Of a stretch of 64,000 bases of DNA, positions 33,667-45,802 are shown in pieces. This stretch comes from Euryodendron excelsum (Eukaryota > Streptophyta > Magnoliopsida > Ericales > Pentaphylacaceae). The DNA lies in the NCBI GenBank assembly GCA_033060915.1, contig CM065377.1:35338683-35402682 (forward strand), written 5' to 3'. The notes under the pieces are model-generated. The model had not been told where the DNA came from, did no database searches, and saw only the letters and a list, made by a program, of their open reading frames with translations. Made by a program: the position numbers and the translations under genes. How positions within the stretch are numbered: position 1 is the first letter of the stretch; each line of letters begins with the position of its first letter.

Positions 33667-36415
33667 AACCTCTGTACAACTTATACACTCAAACACAAGC
33701 TTCAAAACATCCATTGAAGATCAAGTGCTACATCTTCGAAACTTTTCAAAGTTCAAGTCAAGTAAAGCAAACCAAGCAATCAAAGCAAGAAGAAGACGAG
33801 ATTGATTTTCTATTTACTTTTATGTAATCCCCCTCTCTCTTCTCTCTCCAAGCCCACTTGGGTTTTCTTCTATTTTAATCCCTATCTTCTACCTTCTCTT
33901 TTTGCATACCTGAAATAAGGAACACCCTGATTCATGCCTAGGAAGGACCGTTGAAGGTCATCATGCTGAGGGCTTCATTCTAGTTCAACCTTTGATGGTG
34001 TGGGTTTGGCGCCCTTGATTATATGGTGAAGCCTAGCCTTATATGTTCACGACTCTATTGCATTGTAGTTATCATGTTCATGCATTGCATTCAAAATTGC
34101 ATTCAAAATTGTTTTCAAACTTGCATCAAAGTTCTCTTTCAAAACTTGAATTCAAAATCTCCTTCTTTCAAAATTGTTTTCAAAATCACACTCCTAGGAT
34201 GATTCTAGTCATTCCATGGTTATATTCAATGTGATTATCAAGGTCCAAATTTTGGGTATAAACCCTAAATTATTTTTATAAAAACCACAAACTTAAGATG
34301 ATTTTAGCCGTTACATGGTTAGAGTTGTTTTAAGAAGGTGTTTCATTTAATGTGATCATTATGATCCATATTTTAAAACCCTATTTGTTTTCAAAATCAC
34401 AACCCTAAAATGGTTTCTAATCTTTTCATGGTTAGAATCATTTTAGGAAAGTGAGATATTCAAGAAACTTATAAAAGTCCATATTCAAACCACTTGCCAA
34501 ATTATTTTTGCAAATCTACTTCCTAAAAACTCTTTTCAAAAATCTACTTTTCAACAACTCTGTCTTGAAGTCCAAGTTAAACCCTAGAATTAATGATTAG
34601 GAAACCCTAGTTCCTTTCCTAAAGTAATGACTTTCGATTTTTTACATCAAATCATAGGTTTCCAAAACCTCTTTTCCTACCAAATCATAGATCTCCAAAT
34701 CTAAGATTTTCAAAACTCAACCTCTCCAATTCCATATCAAATCAAATCTTCCAATTTAGGAAACCAAATCAAATCCTTCAATTTTAGAAACAAAATCAAA
34801 TCATCTATTTTTGGAAATGAAATCCAATCTTCCACTTTTGGAAATAGAAATCAACTCTTTCCTAATTTCAAACCTTTCCAAATCCCGACTTTCTAAATTT
34901 GAAACTATTAAATCTTTCCTAATTCTAGTCTTTCTTAATTTTAGTCTTTCTTAAATTCAAACTTTCAAACCTTTCTTAATTTCAAAGTTCCAAGTCTTTC
35001 TAAATTTTAAATCTTTTTAAGTTCAAATCTTTCTAAATTCAAAACTTTTCAAATTCAAAACTTTCCAAAATCAATTCTTTCCTAAAATGAAACTTTCTTA
35101 ATTTGTCACTTTCCTATTTTGAAACTTTTCTAATTCAAAGCTTTCTAAAATCCAATCTTTCCTAAGCCCTAACTTTCTAATTTCTTTCAAATCAAATAAT
35201 TAAGTCAAATTTTTACAAGTCCTTTCTAAATCAAGTGTTCTTAAAATCAAATCAAATCCTTTCTTAATTTTTCTTAAATCCAACTTTCCTAATCCGAAAC
35301 TTTTCTAAAATCTAATTTTCTAAAATCGAACCTCTCAAGTTTAAATCAAGTTTTTTCAATTCAATTGCATGCTTCAAACCCAAGGTTACCTAAGTCCTAA
35401 GATGTCAAAACCCTAGTTCAACCCTAACTCTAAAGTTAGGAAGCTTCCACTCTTTTCTAAAACTCTTTTCTAAATCAAAATGGTTTTCAAATTTCAATCT
35501 AAGTCAAGATGTTTTCAAAGCTCAACTCAATCTTTCCCAAATCAAGTCTAAGTTCTCATTCAAAGTTCAATCTCTTCAAATCAAGGTCAATTCCAAATCC
35601 TCAAGTTCAATTTCAAATCAAAGTTCCAAATGAAACCTTTTCAAGTCAAACTTTCCAAAGACCTCAAATTGTCTATTTTCAATCGGACCCCGAGTCCGAA
35701 CTAGGACTGACATGATTCCTAACAAAGGGATACGTAGGCAACCCTCATAGGTGCGGTCATAACCTTTTTCAAGTTTCCAATTCCACAATCTATTTCAAGT
35801 TTTCAATTTCCACAACCTTTCTCAAACTTCAAATCCTCTCTTCAAAGTTATTATTAAAATCAAATCCTTTTCTTGAACTTGCATGTCATGCATTATATCA
35901 AACTTCTTTGTAAAATTCTTCTCAAAGCGGATAGTATTAGATGTTGAATAATCCAAGATTCTAAATGAGTGAACTTAGGGTGAATAGACATGTAGCTACC
36001 ACAAGGGCAGGATAGGGTGATAACCTAGTACATCTTCCCTATACGTAACCAACCTCTAAACCTAGAATCACTGTTTCCAAAGACCAAAACAGAGTTACTT
36101 TTCAAAAAGGGCTTAAATCTTTTCAAAGGTTGCCAAACAACCTGTTTTCTTAAAACCCTCTCTTGAGAAAGTTTTGCAAAACCTTTTCAAAAACCCTAAG
36201 TGTAATCTTTGGATTGTACTTAGTTTTAGGTGACCTAACTCACCTTAATCAAGTTCGGTGGCAACTCCAAACTTTTTTCAAAAGCCCTTATTGAAATCAA
36301 TTTCTAGTTCAACATAGTCGCACTCATCCTTCTGGAAGGATGAGTTCTAACAAAAGAGTACCGTGTTTTTCTCACTTGTGTGTATTTCTCAAGTGCAAAA
36401 AATCGAGGCGCGATA
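33667..36415 (+). mobile_element. P1 5' LTR, second part (rest of R and U5)
   Basis: Continuation of 1-848 after M1 and its second TSD copy (33662-33666). It contains the CTCTCTTCTCTCTCCAAGCCCACTTGGGTTTTC block, the AATCAAGGGCGCC-side conserved block (34000-34080), a TTTCCTAA-rich stretch (34860-35480), the island GGATACGTAGGCAACCCTC (35728-35746), the island with AAGGGCAGGATAGGGTGAT (36004 on), and two terminal hairpins. The end is GGCGCGATA rather than GGCGCGACA. The candidate splice donor seen in relatives is mutated here (GAGATTGAT). Confidence 0.9.
36322..36345 (+). other. U5 terminal hairpin (P1 copy)
   Basis: Arms ACTCATCCTTC / GAAGGATGAGT around TG: a perfect 11-bp stem, about 70 bp before the LTR end. 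Confidence 0.65.
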
Positions 36416-36436
36416 ACTCCGACTCCACTGGGGAGG
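36416..36436 (+). other. P1 primer-binding site
   Basis: ACTCCGACTCCACTGGGGAGG directly after the LTR; it matches M2's ACTGGCGACTCC.. apart from a small change near the start. Confidence 0.75.
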
Positions 36437-37475
36437 CTTAGAGGGTTAGGCCATTATCGTGTCTTTTCACCCTTCACTCATTTAGAGTCTTCGATTATTT
36501 TGTTCAATTCTATCCACTTCAAATTTTTAACTTCGACTTTTCAAAGCTGTTTTCAAAAGCATGCCATCACTTGCATTCTATTCATATTCAATCATTCAAT
36601 CTTGCATTAAGTTTGTCACCATGGTATTGACTTTGTGCATTTTATTTTGTAGGTGGACCTTTGTTCACATTTTATTTTATGTCATATTAACTGTCATGTA
36701 TGTCATGAATGAATAGGATGGAATGGACAAGATGGATGGGAGTGGTTGGGCCCTTTCCTCTGTTTTTTAAAATTTCACACACAAATTGCTCATGCACTTG
36801 CATTTGCATATGTGCATTCTTTACCTGGTTACGTCTCTTCTAGTTAGAAGGGGGAACGGTTTATTAGTTGTGGGCATATGCTATGTCAGTTTCTTAGCCT
36901 ATAGTCTCTTGATGGTTCCCCTACTTGGATCACCAACCTATAATGGTACCACCTTAGGGAGTAGGCCTAGGTTTGAAGTTCTGGGAACCGAGCCTTCTTA
37001 GGAAGCATTAGTAAACATTCAACCTCATGCTCATGTAGAAACTATGCATAGCCAAACCTCTGCCGGATTTAAGACATGTAGGTCAATTTTAAAACCATGG
37101 AAGAAAGGGCGACTGCTTTACTTTATTTTATTTTTTTCTTGTCTAATTCATGCTGTTATAATGCTTGTATAAATGGTCATGCATACATATTTACTTTACA
37201 ATTGCATTCTCTCTCTCTCTCTATACTTTATGCATATATGTTCATACATTCAATATTCCATTTCAAGACAAGAGTTCCAAAGTAACTCAAGTTATTGCAT
37301 TCTCATATATATGATCAACCCATAAACAGTGACGCCGAGGTCACTCTCCCTTGCATAAAATCTACCAAAACCCTGAGGGTTCCCATGTAACCCTAAGGAC
37401 TCATGGCATACATTTCAAGTCATTCCATAAAGAGGGGCCCCAATCCCTCTATACTCATAGAGATAGGTTGCCAAG
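36437..37475 (+). other. P1 leader
   Basis: Untranslated leader homologous to those of M1 and M2. A candidate 3' splice acceptor, TTTTATTTTGTAG then GTGGACC, ends at 36652. A short CT microsatellite is near 37208-37223. No frame is supported. The last five bases (ccaag) are one S2 TSD copy. Confidence 0.7.
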
Positions 37476-39108
37476 TGTAAGCACCCCATTTCTGCCCACT
37501 CGGCAGCCTCCAGTCCGTCCAGACTTGAGTTCAAGTCAATATAGACATATTTCAGTTCAAACCAGCTTTCCAAATATAATCCAGTCAATCAATTACTTCG
37601 CGGGTCCATTGGGTTCAAGTAGAGGCGAGATGACCAAAATGCCCTTGGGGCATTGTCCGGTCCAATTCTAGTGGGCACGTCTTCTCAAAGATGATAAGTT
37701 CCCATTTCAATCTCAATTCCAAGATTAAAATCAAATTCCAGTCCAGTTCCAGTTCAAATCAAGTTTGGCACATCTTTTGAGAAAGTTGATCCCTCAAATG
37801 GTAAGACCTTCCAGCTCGGCACGTTTTCTAAGAAAATTCTTTAGAATGGTAAGTCCCTTCAAACCCTTCGACTAGGACGAGACCCCAAATCCTTGAGATG
37901 GTAGAACGGTCTACCTTTGGTGCCTGCTAGCCCGCCAATGAAGAATGTCCGTTTTGGCACGCCTTTCGAGAAAGTTGATTCCTCGTGCGATAAGTCCACC
38001 TAGATGCTTTTCAAGATTAGGCAGTCTCTGGAATGATCATGACCCGTTAGAGTAACGGAAATACTCATAAACTTCGCATCCATCAGAGTGGCAGAAACAC
38101 ACGCAAACAAGTCGACATAGGGAATTGCCAATAAACTCCTTATGTCATGGGACTGAACTCACCTCTTGGCCATGACACGTTTACCAAAGGATGGGATACC
38201 TTTGGAAACCAACTCGTCACAAACCGTTAGAGTGACGGGAACACTCAAAACCCAAATCAACACCAGTGCCTGCTAGCCCACTCTAGTGAATAATGACCAA
38301 ACTACCCTTAGGGCTTTTCGGTACGCTTTTTTGAGAAAGTACTTAAGTCCTTAAAGTAGTAAGTCCACCATTCCAAGATTGTCCTAAAGAAAATCTGGGA
38401 TAATTAGGTGCCTTCCAGTCAGTTTCGGGCCAATTCCGAGACCCTCTAGTCAAAATGACCATTTTGCCTCTAAATAGCCGAGTGCCCGGGGAACCACACC
38501 GGCTCTGGGTATCAAATCGATAACCTCCCAGGGGTGCTTCTGATAGTATCCTCGGCCCTCCAATCCATTTTCGAATCATTCCAAATCAATTATGGCAAGC
38601 CCGATGCAAAATGATTGTTTTGTCCCTAGTGGGCCAGTTGCCTTTTCCAACCACGCCGGCTCTATGTATCAAACCAGCAACCTCTTGGAACATTCTAGCT
38701 AATGTTTCCAAGCCTCAAGCATTCTTCCAGAACATTCCAAGTCCATCCCGACAGCTTTCCGGCCCGATTGACCATTTTGCCCCTAATGGCCCAGTCAACC
38801 TTTCCAACATATCCGGACATTATGTTTCAAGTCTACTACCCCCGAGACCCTATTCTAAGGGTTCCTGTCCCTTTCTGGCCCTTCGGCCCATTCCCGGCCC
38901 TTTAAATCATTCCCAAACTTTCCAGAGTCACTCCTAGTGAAGCCAGGCTAAAAATTGTATATTGACCAAATCTTCTGAAGATACGTTGCTTATTGACCTT
39001 AAACATTTCCTAAATGGTTAGTGCCACTAGTAGTGGTGCCAAGCCAAAAAATGGCCTGGCGCCACTCTTAGTGGTGCCAGTGGGATTTTTGGCCTTTAAT
39101 CTTCTGTC

Positions 39109-39116
39109 TATAAATA
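39109..39116 (+). promoter_or_regulatory. TATA box of S2
   Basis: TATAAATA, preceded by the palindromes at 39010-39090 and followed by ATAGAGCC. Confidence 0.8.
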
Positions 39117-42071
39117 TAGAGCCTTCTCTAGCATGAAAAGGGTCCGCAAATATAGTCCAAAAACTCTGTTTTTTGAATTATAGAGCTCGAAGCCCTTCCA
39201 AACCCTAGTTTTGTTTAGGTTCCCCAAACCCTAGCCTCCTTATACAAAACCCCAGCTCCTATACACTTAACCCTAGCTCATATACACTCTTATGCACTCA
39301 TATACGAACCTCCAAAGCCTCTATTGAAGACTTGAAGTGCTGCAACTCGAAAGCTCCCGAAGACTAAAGCAAGCTCTCAAAGACCGAAGTAAAACAAAGC
39401 AAATAAAGTAAGCAAAACAAAGAAGACACGAGGTAGGCTTCCTGTTTACGTTTATGCAATTTCCCCCCTCTCTCTTGTCTCTCCTAACCCACTTGGATTT
39501 TCTTCTATTTTAATCCTCATCTTCTACCCCCCTTTCTTGCATGCTTAAAACAAGGGACTCCCCAGTTCATGTGTAGGATTAGGCTATTGAAAGTCACCAT
39601 GTTGGGGGCTTTCTCTTAGTCTAACCGGAGACCACGTGGGTTCGGCCCCCTTGATTATGTGGTGAAGCCTTGAACCTTGTATGTTCATGACCCCAACTTG
39701 CATTGTGCATATCATGATCATGCATCTCTCCAAAACTTGTTTTCAAAACTTGCATCGAAAATCGTTTTCAAAACTTGCATTAAATCTTCTTTTTCCAAAC
39801 TTATTTTCAAAATCACAATCCTAAGGTGATTCTAGCCTTTCCATAGTTCGAGTTGCTTTAGGAAAATGTTACATTTAAAGTGACTTTCATGGCCCATATT
39901 TTCAAATCCTTGTTATTTTCAAAATCACGATCCTAGAATGGTTCTAATCTTCTTATGGTTATAATCGTTTTAGGAAAGTGGAATATTTTTGGAGACTTGT
40001 AAAAGTCCACATTCAAATCCCCTTTACAACATTGTTTTCTAAACCCTCTACAAAATCTCTTTACAAATCTCCTTCCCAAAACTCTTTTTAAATTTATTTT
40101 CCAAAAATCTCTTCCTTAAAAATCTCTATCCAAAAAGATTTATTTTCCAAAATCCCATTTTCTTGGAGTTCAAGTCAAACCCTAGAGCCATGGTTAGGAA
40201 ACCCTAATTTTCTCTCCTAAAACATGATTTCCAATCTCTCCTCAAAACATAGATTTGCAAAATCTATATTTTCTACGTCAAATCTTAGATTTCCAAAATC
40301 ACTTTTGCTATACCAAAACTATGGCTTTCTAAACCTAAGTTTTTCGAAATCCCTCCTTTCCAATTCTATGTCAAATCAAATCTTCTGTTTTTGAAAACTA
40401 AATCAAATCTTCCATTTTTGAAAACTAAATCAAATCCTCCGTTCTTGGAAACAAAATCAAATCATCTCTTTTTGAAAATAAAATCCAATATTTTATTTTA
40501 GGAAATAGAAATCAAATCTTTCCTAATCCAAACCTTTTCCTAATTTCAACCTTTCCCAATCCTAATCCTTCCTAATTCAAATATTTCTTAATTCCCATCC
40601 TTCCTAATCTCATACCTTCCTAAATCTTAAGTTTTCAAAACTTAAACTTTCAAATCTTTCTTTAAACTTTAAGTTTCTTAATCTTTCTAAACCCCAACTT
40701 TTCCTAATTCTAAAACTTTCTGAATTCCAAATCTTTCTCAAACCTAATCAAATCTTTCCTAACAAGGAAACTTTCCAAATTCGAAACTTTCTTAAGTTAA
40801 AACTTTCTAAATTCAAAACATTTCCTATTTTAAACTTTCCTAATTCGAAACTTTCCTAATTTAAAACTTTCTTAAAACGAAACTTTCCTAAAATAGAACT
40901 TTCCTATTTTGAAACTTTCCTAATTTCAAGATTTTCTAAATTTAATCTTTCATAGACTCCAACTCTCCATGTTTTCTAAATCAAACTTTCCAATCAAATC
41001 TTTCTTAATCTCAAGTCTTTCCTAAATTCTATCTTCTTAAGTCTAGGTTTCCTAAAACCAAGCTTTCCAAAGTCAAACGTCTTAAGTTCAAATCAAATTC
41101 AATTCAATTACATGCTTCAACCCTAGGTTACCCTAAGTCCTAGGATGTCTAGACCTTAGTTCGACCCTGACCCTAAAGTTAGGAAGCTTCTAACTCTTCT
41201 CTAAAAATTCTTTTCTAAACCGAGATGGTTTTTCAAACTTCAATTCAAGTCAAAATATTTTCAAATCTCAATCTTTCCAAATCAAGTCCAAGTTCTTCTT
41301 CCAAGTTCTATCTTTCCAAATCAAAATCAATTTCAAATCCTCAAGTTCAATTTCACATCAAAGTTCAATTTTCAATCTTCAAATCCAAGTTCCAAATCAA
41401 ACTCTTTTCAAATCAATTTTCTATTGGACTCTTGTCCAAACTACGACTGACCTGATTCCCAAAAAAGGATACGTAGGCAACCCTCATGAGTGCGATCACA
41501 ACATTTTTCATGCTTCTATTTTCATAACCTTTTTTAAGTTTTCAATTCCATAACTATTTTCAAACTTCCAATTCCAAAAATCTATTTTTGAATCTCTGTT
41601 TTCAATTTCTAAAACTTTTCTTTCAAAAATCAAGTCTTCTTTTCAAATCTCTTTTCAATATCTAATTAAGTTCTTTTTCAAATTTATTTTCAAAATCAAA
41701 GTCTTTTCTTGTACTTGCATTTCATGCATCATATCAAATATCTTTTGAAAATTATTTTCAAAAGTGGATAGTATTAGACATTTTTTAATCAAAGACTCTA
41801 ATGAGTGAACCTAGGGTGAATAGACATGTAAGTACCGTAAGGGCGGGATAGGATGATTGGCTTAGTGCGTCTTCCCTACACGTAACCAACCTCCGAACCT
41901 AGCCAGATCACTGTTTTCAAAGACCAAATAGAGTTATTTTCAAAAAAGGGTTTAAATTTTTCCAAAGGTTGCTAAACAACCTATTTTCTTAAAAACCCTC
42001 TCTTAAGGAAGTTCTCAAAATCTTTTCAAAAGCCCTAAGCGTGATCTTCAGATTGTGCTTAGTTTTAGGTG

Positions 42072-42098
42072 ACCTAACTCACCTTAATCAAGTTAGGT
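42072..42098 (+). other. U5 stem-loop 1 (S2 copy)
   Basis: Arms ACCTAACT / AGTTAGGT around CACCTTAATCA. Present in every copy of the family, mirrored in the minus-strand copies. Confidence 0.6.
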
Positions 42099-42162
42099 GG
42101 CGACTCCAAATCTTTTCCAAAAGCCCTTAATCAAAATTAATTTTCAACTCAAACCTAGTCGC

Positions 42163-42186
42163 ACTCATCCTTCTAGGAGGATGAGT
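42163..42186 (+). other. U5 stem-loop 2 (S2 copy)
   Basis: Palindrome with arms ACTCATCCTTCT / AGGAGGATGAGT, 66 bp before the LTR end. Confidence 0.65.
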
Positions 42187-42257
42187 TATAATGAGAGAGT
42201 ACTGTATTTTTTTCATTTGTCTTTTTCGAGTGCAATAAATCGGGGCACGACACCAAG

Positions 42258-42667
42258 AAGACAAGGGGCAATCAAATAGTATGTGTAACTATTCGTACAC
42301 ACTTTTCAAGGCATATACTATGAAAAGCTCTGCACGAGTGTAGTAAAAAGCTTCTCTGAGCTCATTATACAAGGGGAGATGAGAGAGAACGACTTCAAGT
42401 TGGGAAGGATTACGGATCCTTATGCAAAAATTGGAGAAAGTTCTGCCAACATAACCAAAAAAGTGGCTACTGTAAGGGGGGTGATCAAGAAGGAGAACGA
42501 GGTGTCTGTTATCCTGCCCATTCAACCATCCCAATATTGTCCACCACTCCAGTCACATCCTATCTTACCCATTCCTACCTTAACCATGCCTGCTCAAGCA
42601 CCTAACGTTGGGCCACGACCCAACTTTAATAGGCTAGTCCGACGCATCCACACCTTTGACACCTTAG
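42258..42667 (+). pseudogene. P1 gag fragment (after the capsid core)
   Basis: The plus-strand reading includes GRITDPYAKIGESSANITKK, VIKKENEVSVILPIQPSQ and a P-rich linker, matching M1 gag at 7755-8045. Relative to M1 the gag N-terminus and capsid core (about 1.2 kb or more) are deleted: leader sequence ending CAAGGGGCAATCAAA runs straight into gag sequence. It is interrupted by M2 at 42668, and its continuation is at 60004. Confidence 0.8.
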
Positions 42668-45600
42668 TGTCATGCTCAGATTTTTCGCACTCGAAGAATA
42701 CACACACAAGCGAGAAAAACACTGTACTCTCTTGTTAGAACTCACCCTCCTAAAAGAATGAGTGCGACTAAGTTTGAATTGAAACTAGATTTGAATAAAG
42801 AGCTTCTGGAAAAAGTTTGGAGTCGCCACCTAACTTGATTAAGGTGAGTTAGGTCACCTAAAAACTAAGCATGATCTGAAAACTACACTTAGGGTTTTAG
42901 AAAATGATTTTGAAAATATCTCCTCGAGAGAGGGTTTATAGGAAAATAGGTTGTTTGGGAACCTTTAGAAAATATTAAGCCCTTTTTAGTAAAATAAACT
43001 CCATTTGTCTTTTGAAAATAGTGATCTAGGTTTGGAGGTTGGTTACGTGTAGGAAAGACGCACTAAGCCATCACCCTACCCCGCCCTTGCAGTACCTACA
43101 TATCTATTTATCCTAAATTCACCTATGAGAGTATTCAACTAACTAATGTTCGATCCTATCCACTTTGAAAAAGAATGTTTTAAAAAAAAAAGACATGATG
43201 CATGATATGCAAGTGTAAGAAAAGAAAGTTGAAAAATAGATTTGGAAAGAGATTTGAAAAGAACTTGTTTTTATTTGAAAGAAAGATTTGGAAATAGAAA
43301 TTTGAAAATAGAATTTTAGAATTGAAAGCTTGGAAGAGATTAGGAAATTAGAGATTTGGAAAGATTTTGTGGAGATAGAAACTTGAAAAATGTTGTGGAA
43401 TTGGAAATTTGAAAAAAGGTTGTGAATTTGGAGATTTGAAAAAGGTTGTGGAATTTGAGACTTGAAAAAGGTTGTGACCACACCCATGGGGGTTGCTTAC
43501 GTATCCTTGTGGAGGAATTAGGTCAGTCGTAGTTCGGACAAGAGTCTGATTAAAAATAGAAGGTATGATTAGAAAAAGGATTTGATTTGAACTTAGAATA
43601 GAAGATTGGAATTTGGATTTGGAAAGATAGAACTTAGAAAAACGATTTGGACTTGACTTGGAAAGATTTTTAAAAAGAATTGACTCGAATATTGGACTTG
43701 GAAGATTAGGGAAGTTGAAATTTAGGAAAGATTCAAATTAGGAAAGTTTCGATTTTAGAAAGTTTAGATTTCGGAAAGTTTCAAAATAGGAAAGTTTCGT
43801 TTTAGGAAGGTTTTGAAATTGGAAAGTTTTGAATTTGGAGTGTTTTGAAATAAGAAAGTTTTGAAAGTAAGAAAGTTTTGAGTTTAGAAAGTTTTAGATT
43901 TAAAAAGATCTTGAATTTTAGGAAAGTTTAGAATTTAAAAAAGATTTGGGTTTAGAAAGTCTTAACTTAAGAAAGTTTCGAATTTGGAAAGATTTGGAAT
44001 TTAGAAAGATATGAAATTTAGAAAGTTTAAGATTCAGAAAGTTTTAGAATTTGAATTTTAGAAAATCTTGAAATTAGGAAATGTTTGAGTTTAGGAGAGA
44101 TTTGAAAACTTAGATTTGGAAAATTAAGATTTGAAAAGGGGTAGAATTAGGAAATGGTTGAATTAGGAAAGATGTGGAAGTTGAGTTTTAAAATTTGGGA
44201 AAGATTTTTTTGTTCAAGTTTTGGAAAGTTAAGAATTAGGAAAGTAGACGATTAGGAATGATTTGAATTAGGAAAGATTTAGACTAGGAAGGGTTAAGAT
44301 TCCTATTTCCTAAAACAAGGAATTGGACGTTGTTTCTAAAAGAGAAGGTTCGATTTTGTTTCAAAAAATGGAGGATGGGATGTAGTTTCCTAAACGGGTG
44401 ATTGGATTTGTTGACCTAAAGAGAAGATTGGATTTGGCATGGATTTGAGAAAGGAAGTTTTAGAAACCCTAGATTTGGAAGGCTATAGTTTTGACGTAGA
44501 AAAGAGGTTATTTGGAAATATGTATAGTTTTGATGTAAAAAGGGAGGTTTTGGAAGCCTAGGTTTTAAGGCAAGTTCGAAAATCATGTTTTTGGAAAGAA
44601 AATTAAGGTTTCCTAATTATGAGTTCTAGGGTTTGACTTGGACTCTGAGGAAAGAGTTTTTGGAAAAGAGTTTTAAAAGGGGAGTTTTTCTGGGAAGGAG
44701 ACCTAGGGAGCATTTTTAGAAAGTAGATTTTGAAGAGAGCGTTTTGGGAAAAAAGTTTTTAAAAACAAAGTTTTGAAAAATAGATTTTTGGAGGAAGTTT
44801 TGAAAAAAAAATTTTGGAAAGAAATTTAAAGAGAGTTTATGGAAAGCATGTTGGAAAAGAGATTTTTAGGAAGAGATTTTTGAGAAGAGATTTTGGAATG
44901 TATATAAAATATCTCGCTTTCCTAAAGCGATTCTAACCATAAGAGGGCTAGAACCACTTTAGGATAGTGGTTTTGAAAATAACAAGATTTAAAAATATGG
45001 ACCATGAAAGTCACTTTAAATGTAACACTTTCCTAAAGCTACCCTAGCCATGGAAAAGCTAGAATCATCCTAGAATTGTGATATTAAAAACAAATTTTGG
45101 AAAAGAAAATTTTGATGCAATTTTGAAAACATTGTTAATGCAAGTTTTGAAAACGAGTTTGAAAACGGTTTTGGAGAGATGCAAGATCATGATATGTACA
45201 ATGCAAATTTGGGGTCGTGAACATACAAGGTTAAGGCTTCACCACTTAATCAAGAGGGCCGAACCCACGTGGTCTCCGGTTAGAAGAAAAGAAAGCCCCC
45301 GACATGGTGACTCTCCAATAGCCTAATCCTACACATGGACAGGGAATCCCCTTGTTTTAAGCATGTAAAGAAAGGGGGGGAAGAAGATGGAGGATTAAAA
45401 TAGAAGAAAACCCAAGTAGGTTAGGAGAGAGAAGAGAGAGGTGGAAGTGCAAAAACTTAAAAAGAAAGCCTATCGTATGTCTTGTTTATTTCGCTTGGCT
45501 TTGCATGCCTTGCTGTTCTTCGATCTTCGCTTCACTTCAGTCTTCGAGGGCTTGTCTTTGATCTTCAAAGCTTGTAGTTGCAGCAATCCAAGTCTTCAAT

Positions 45601-45794
45601 GGAGGGTTAGAGGCTAGTGTATAAGTGTATAGGAGTGTGTATGAGTGTATAGGAGGCTAGGGTTTGGTGTATAGTGGCTAGGGTTTGGAAAACCTAAAGA
45701 AGCTAGGGTTGAGGGAGACTACGAGCTTTGTATATCGAATATTAGGATTTTCAGACTGAGTTTGCGGACCTCCTTCACGTTGGAAGGGGCTCTA

Positions 45795-45802
45795 TATTTA
45801 TA
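45795..45802 (-). promoter_or_regulatory. TATA box of the M2 3' LTR
   Basis: TATAAATA on the minus strand, followed by TAGAGCCCC. Confidence 0.78.

Larger units (their letters stand above)
37476..42252 (+). mobile_element. S2: solo long LTR inserted in the P1 leader
   Basis: 4777 bp, TGTAAGCACCCC (37476) to GGGCACGACA (42252), with an exact TSD ccaag (37471-37475, 42253-42257). U3 runs 37476-39108 and TATA lies at 39109-39116. R starts near 39140 with several AAACCCTAG motifs. Candidate splice donor CACGAG then GTAGGCTTCC at 39433. TTTCCTAA-rich block 40500-41100. Island GGATACGTAGGCAACCCTC at 41467. Hairpins at 42072 and 42163. No internal region, hence solo. Confidence 0.95.

Noticed and set aside
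42379..42738. Possible host gene (119 codons, plus strand)
   Set aside because: The sequence matches the M1 Gag region after the capsid and its end runs into the M2 LTR; it is a P1 gag fragment.
43143..43487. F/S/I/Q-rich 114-codon minus-strand frame (also 55706-56023 and 30980-31255)
   Set aside because: It is the translation of the AG-rich LTR repeat block; it drifts with the repeat, has no domain and is not conserved in length between LTR copies.
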